The notes under the pieces are model-generated. The model ran no database searches. It was not told where the DNA came from and saw nothing but the letters and a program-made list of their open reading frames with translations. From NCBI GenBank assembly GCA_028699735.1, contig JAQVUB010000140.1:1-6762 (forward strand): a stretch of 6,762 bases of DNA. Reading direction: 5' to 3'. Positions 6,709 to 6,762 of the stretch are shown piece after piece; positions within the stretch are counted from its first letter, which is position 1, and the number at the start of each line of letters is the position of its first letter. The position numbers and the translations under genes were made by a program. The DNA comes from Lentisphaeria bacterium. Lineage in GTDB: Bacteria; Verrucomicrobiota; Lentisphaeria; Oligosphaerales; Oligosphaeraceae.

Positions 6709-6762
6709 GGCAGTGATATTTTTTTAACCACGAAAGGCACGAACTGACACGAAAAAATTCGT
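6709..6762 (+). repeat. Interspersed A/T-rich repeat, copy C, upstream of the three-gene cluster
   Basis: It reads GGCAGTGATA, seven T, AACCACGAAAGG, CACGAACTGACACG, then an A-run and TTCGT, and continues past the window edge. It is the best-preserved partner of copy A and has the same orientation. On the minus strand the element ends with TATCACTGC, 31 nt before the ATG at 6678. Any promoter for the cluster within the window must overlap this repeat or the 30 bases after it. Confidence 0.88.

Overview
The window looks like a bacterial chromosome fragment from the PVC superphylum (Planctomycetes, Verrucomicrobia, Lentisphaerota), most plausibly Lentisphaerota. This is an inference. It rests on a very large DUF4175-like membrane protein of the type planctomycete and lentisphaeral genomes carry, on short interspersed A/T-rich repeats with 'cacgaa' cores between genes, and on balanced base composition. 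No rRNA, tRNA, CRISPR array or recognisable transposase is present.

All four genes lie on the minus strand, so transcription runs from high to low coordinates. The first unit (6678 to 4014) is a tight three-gene cluster: a NAT_N/GNAT_C-type acyltransferase-like protein, then murQ (MurNAc-6-phosphate etherase), then a DJ-1/PfpI protein of the YajL type, with gaps of 39 and 28 nt. A 329-nt intergenic stretch follows (3685-4013). It holds two inverted copies of an interspersed repeat and two small hairpins. The second unit (3684 to 133) is the 1183-residue membrane-anchored coiled-coil protein. Five bases beyond its stop codon begins a perfect 11-bp tandem array (1-127), which runs off the window edge.

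In the three-gene cluster, MurQ converts MurNAc-6-phosphate to GlcNAc-6-phosphate and D-lactate in cell-wall sugar recycling. The DJ-1 family includes enzymes that turn methylglyoxal into lactate, and the acyltransferase-like protein has no known substrate. A link to amino-sugar or peptidoglycan salvage is plausible but rests on context alone. The MurQ is short at its C-terminus, with one copy of a helical motif that E. coli MurQ appears to carry twice.

The most unusual DNA structure is the interspersed repeat. Near-identical copies in the same orientation lie 30-34 nt upstream of the start codons of both transcription units. A third, inverted copy lies just past the end of the three-gene cluster. 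No established new system is evident. The candidates worth checking are the acyltransferase-MurQ-DJ-1 cluster, the repeat as a portable leader or promoter, and the 11-bp array.
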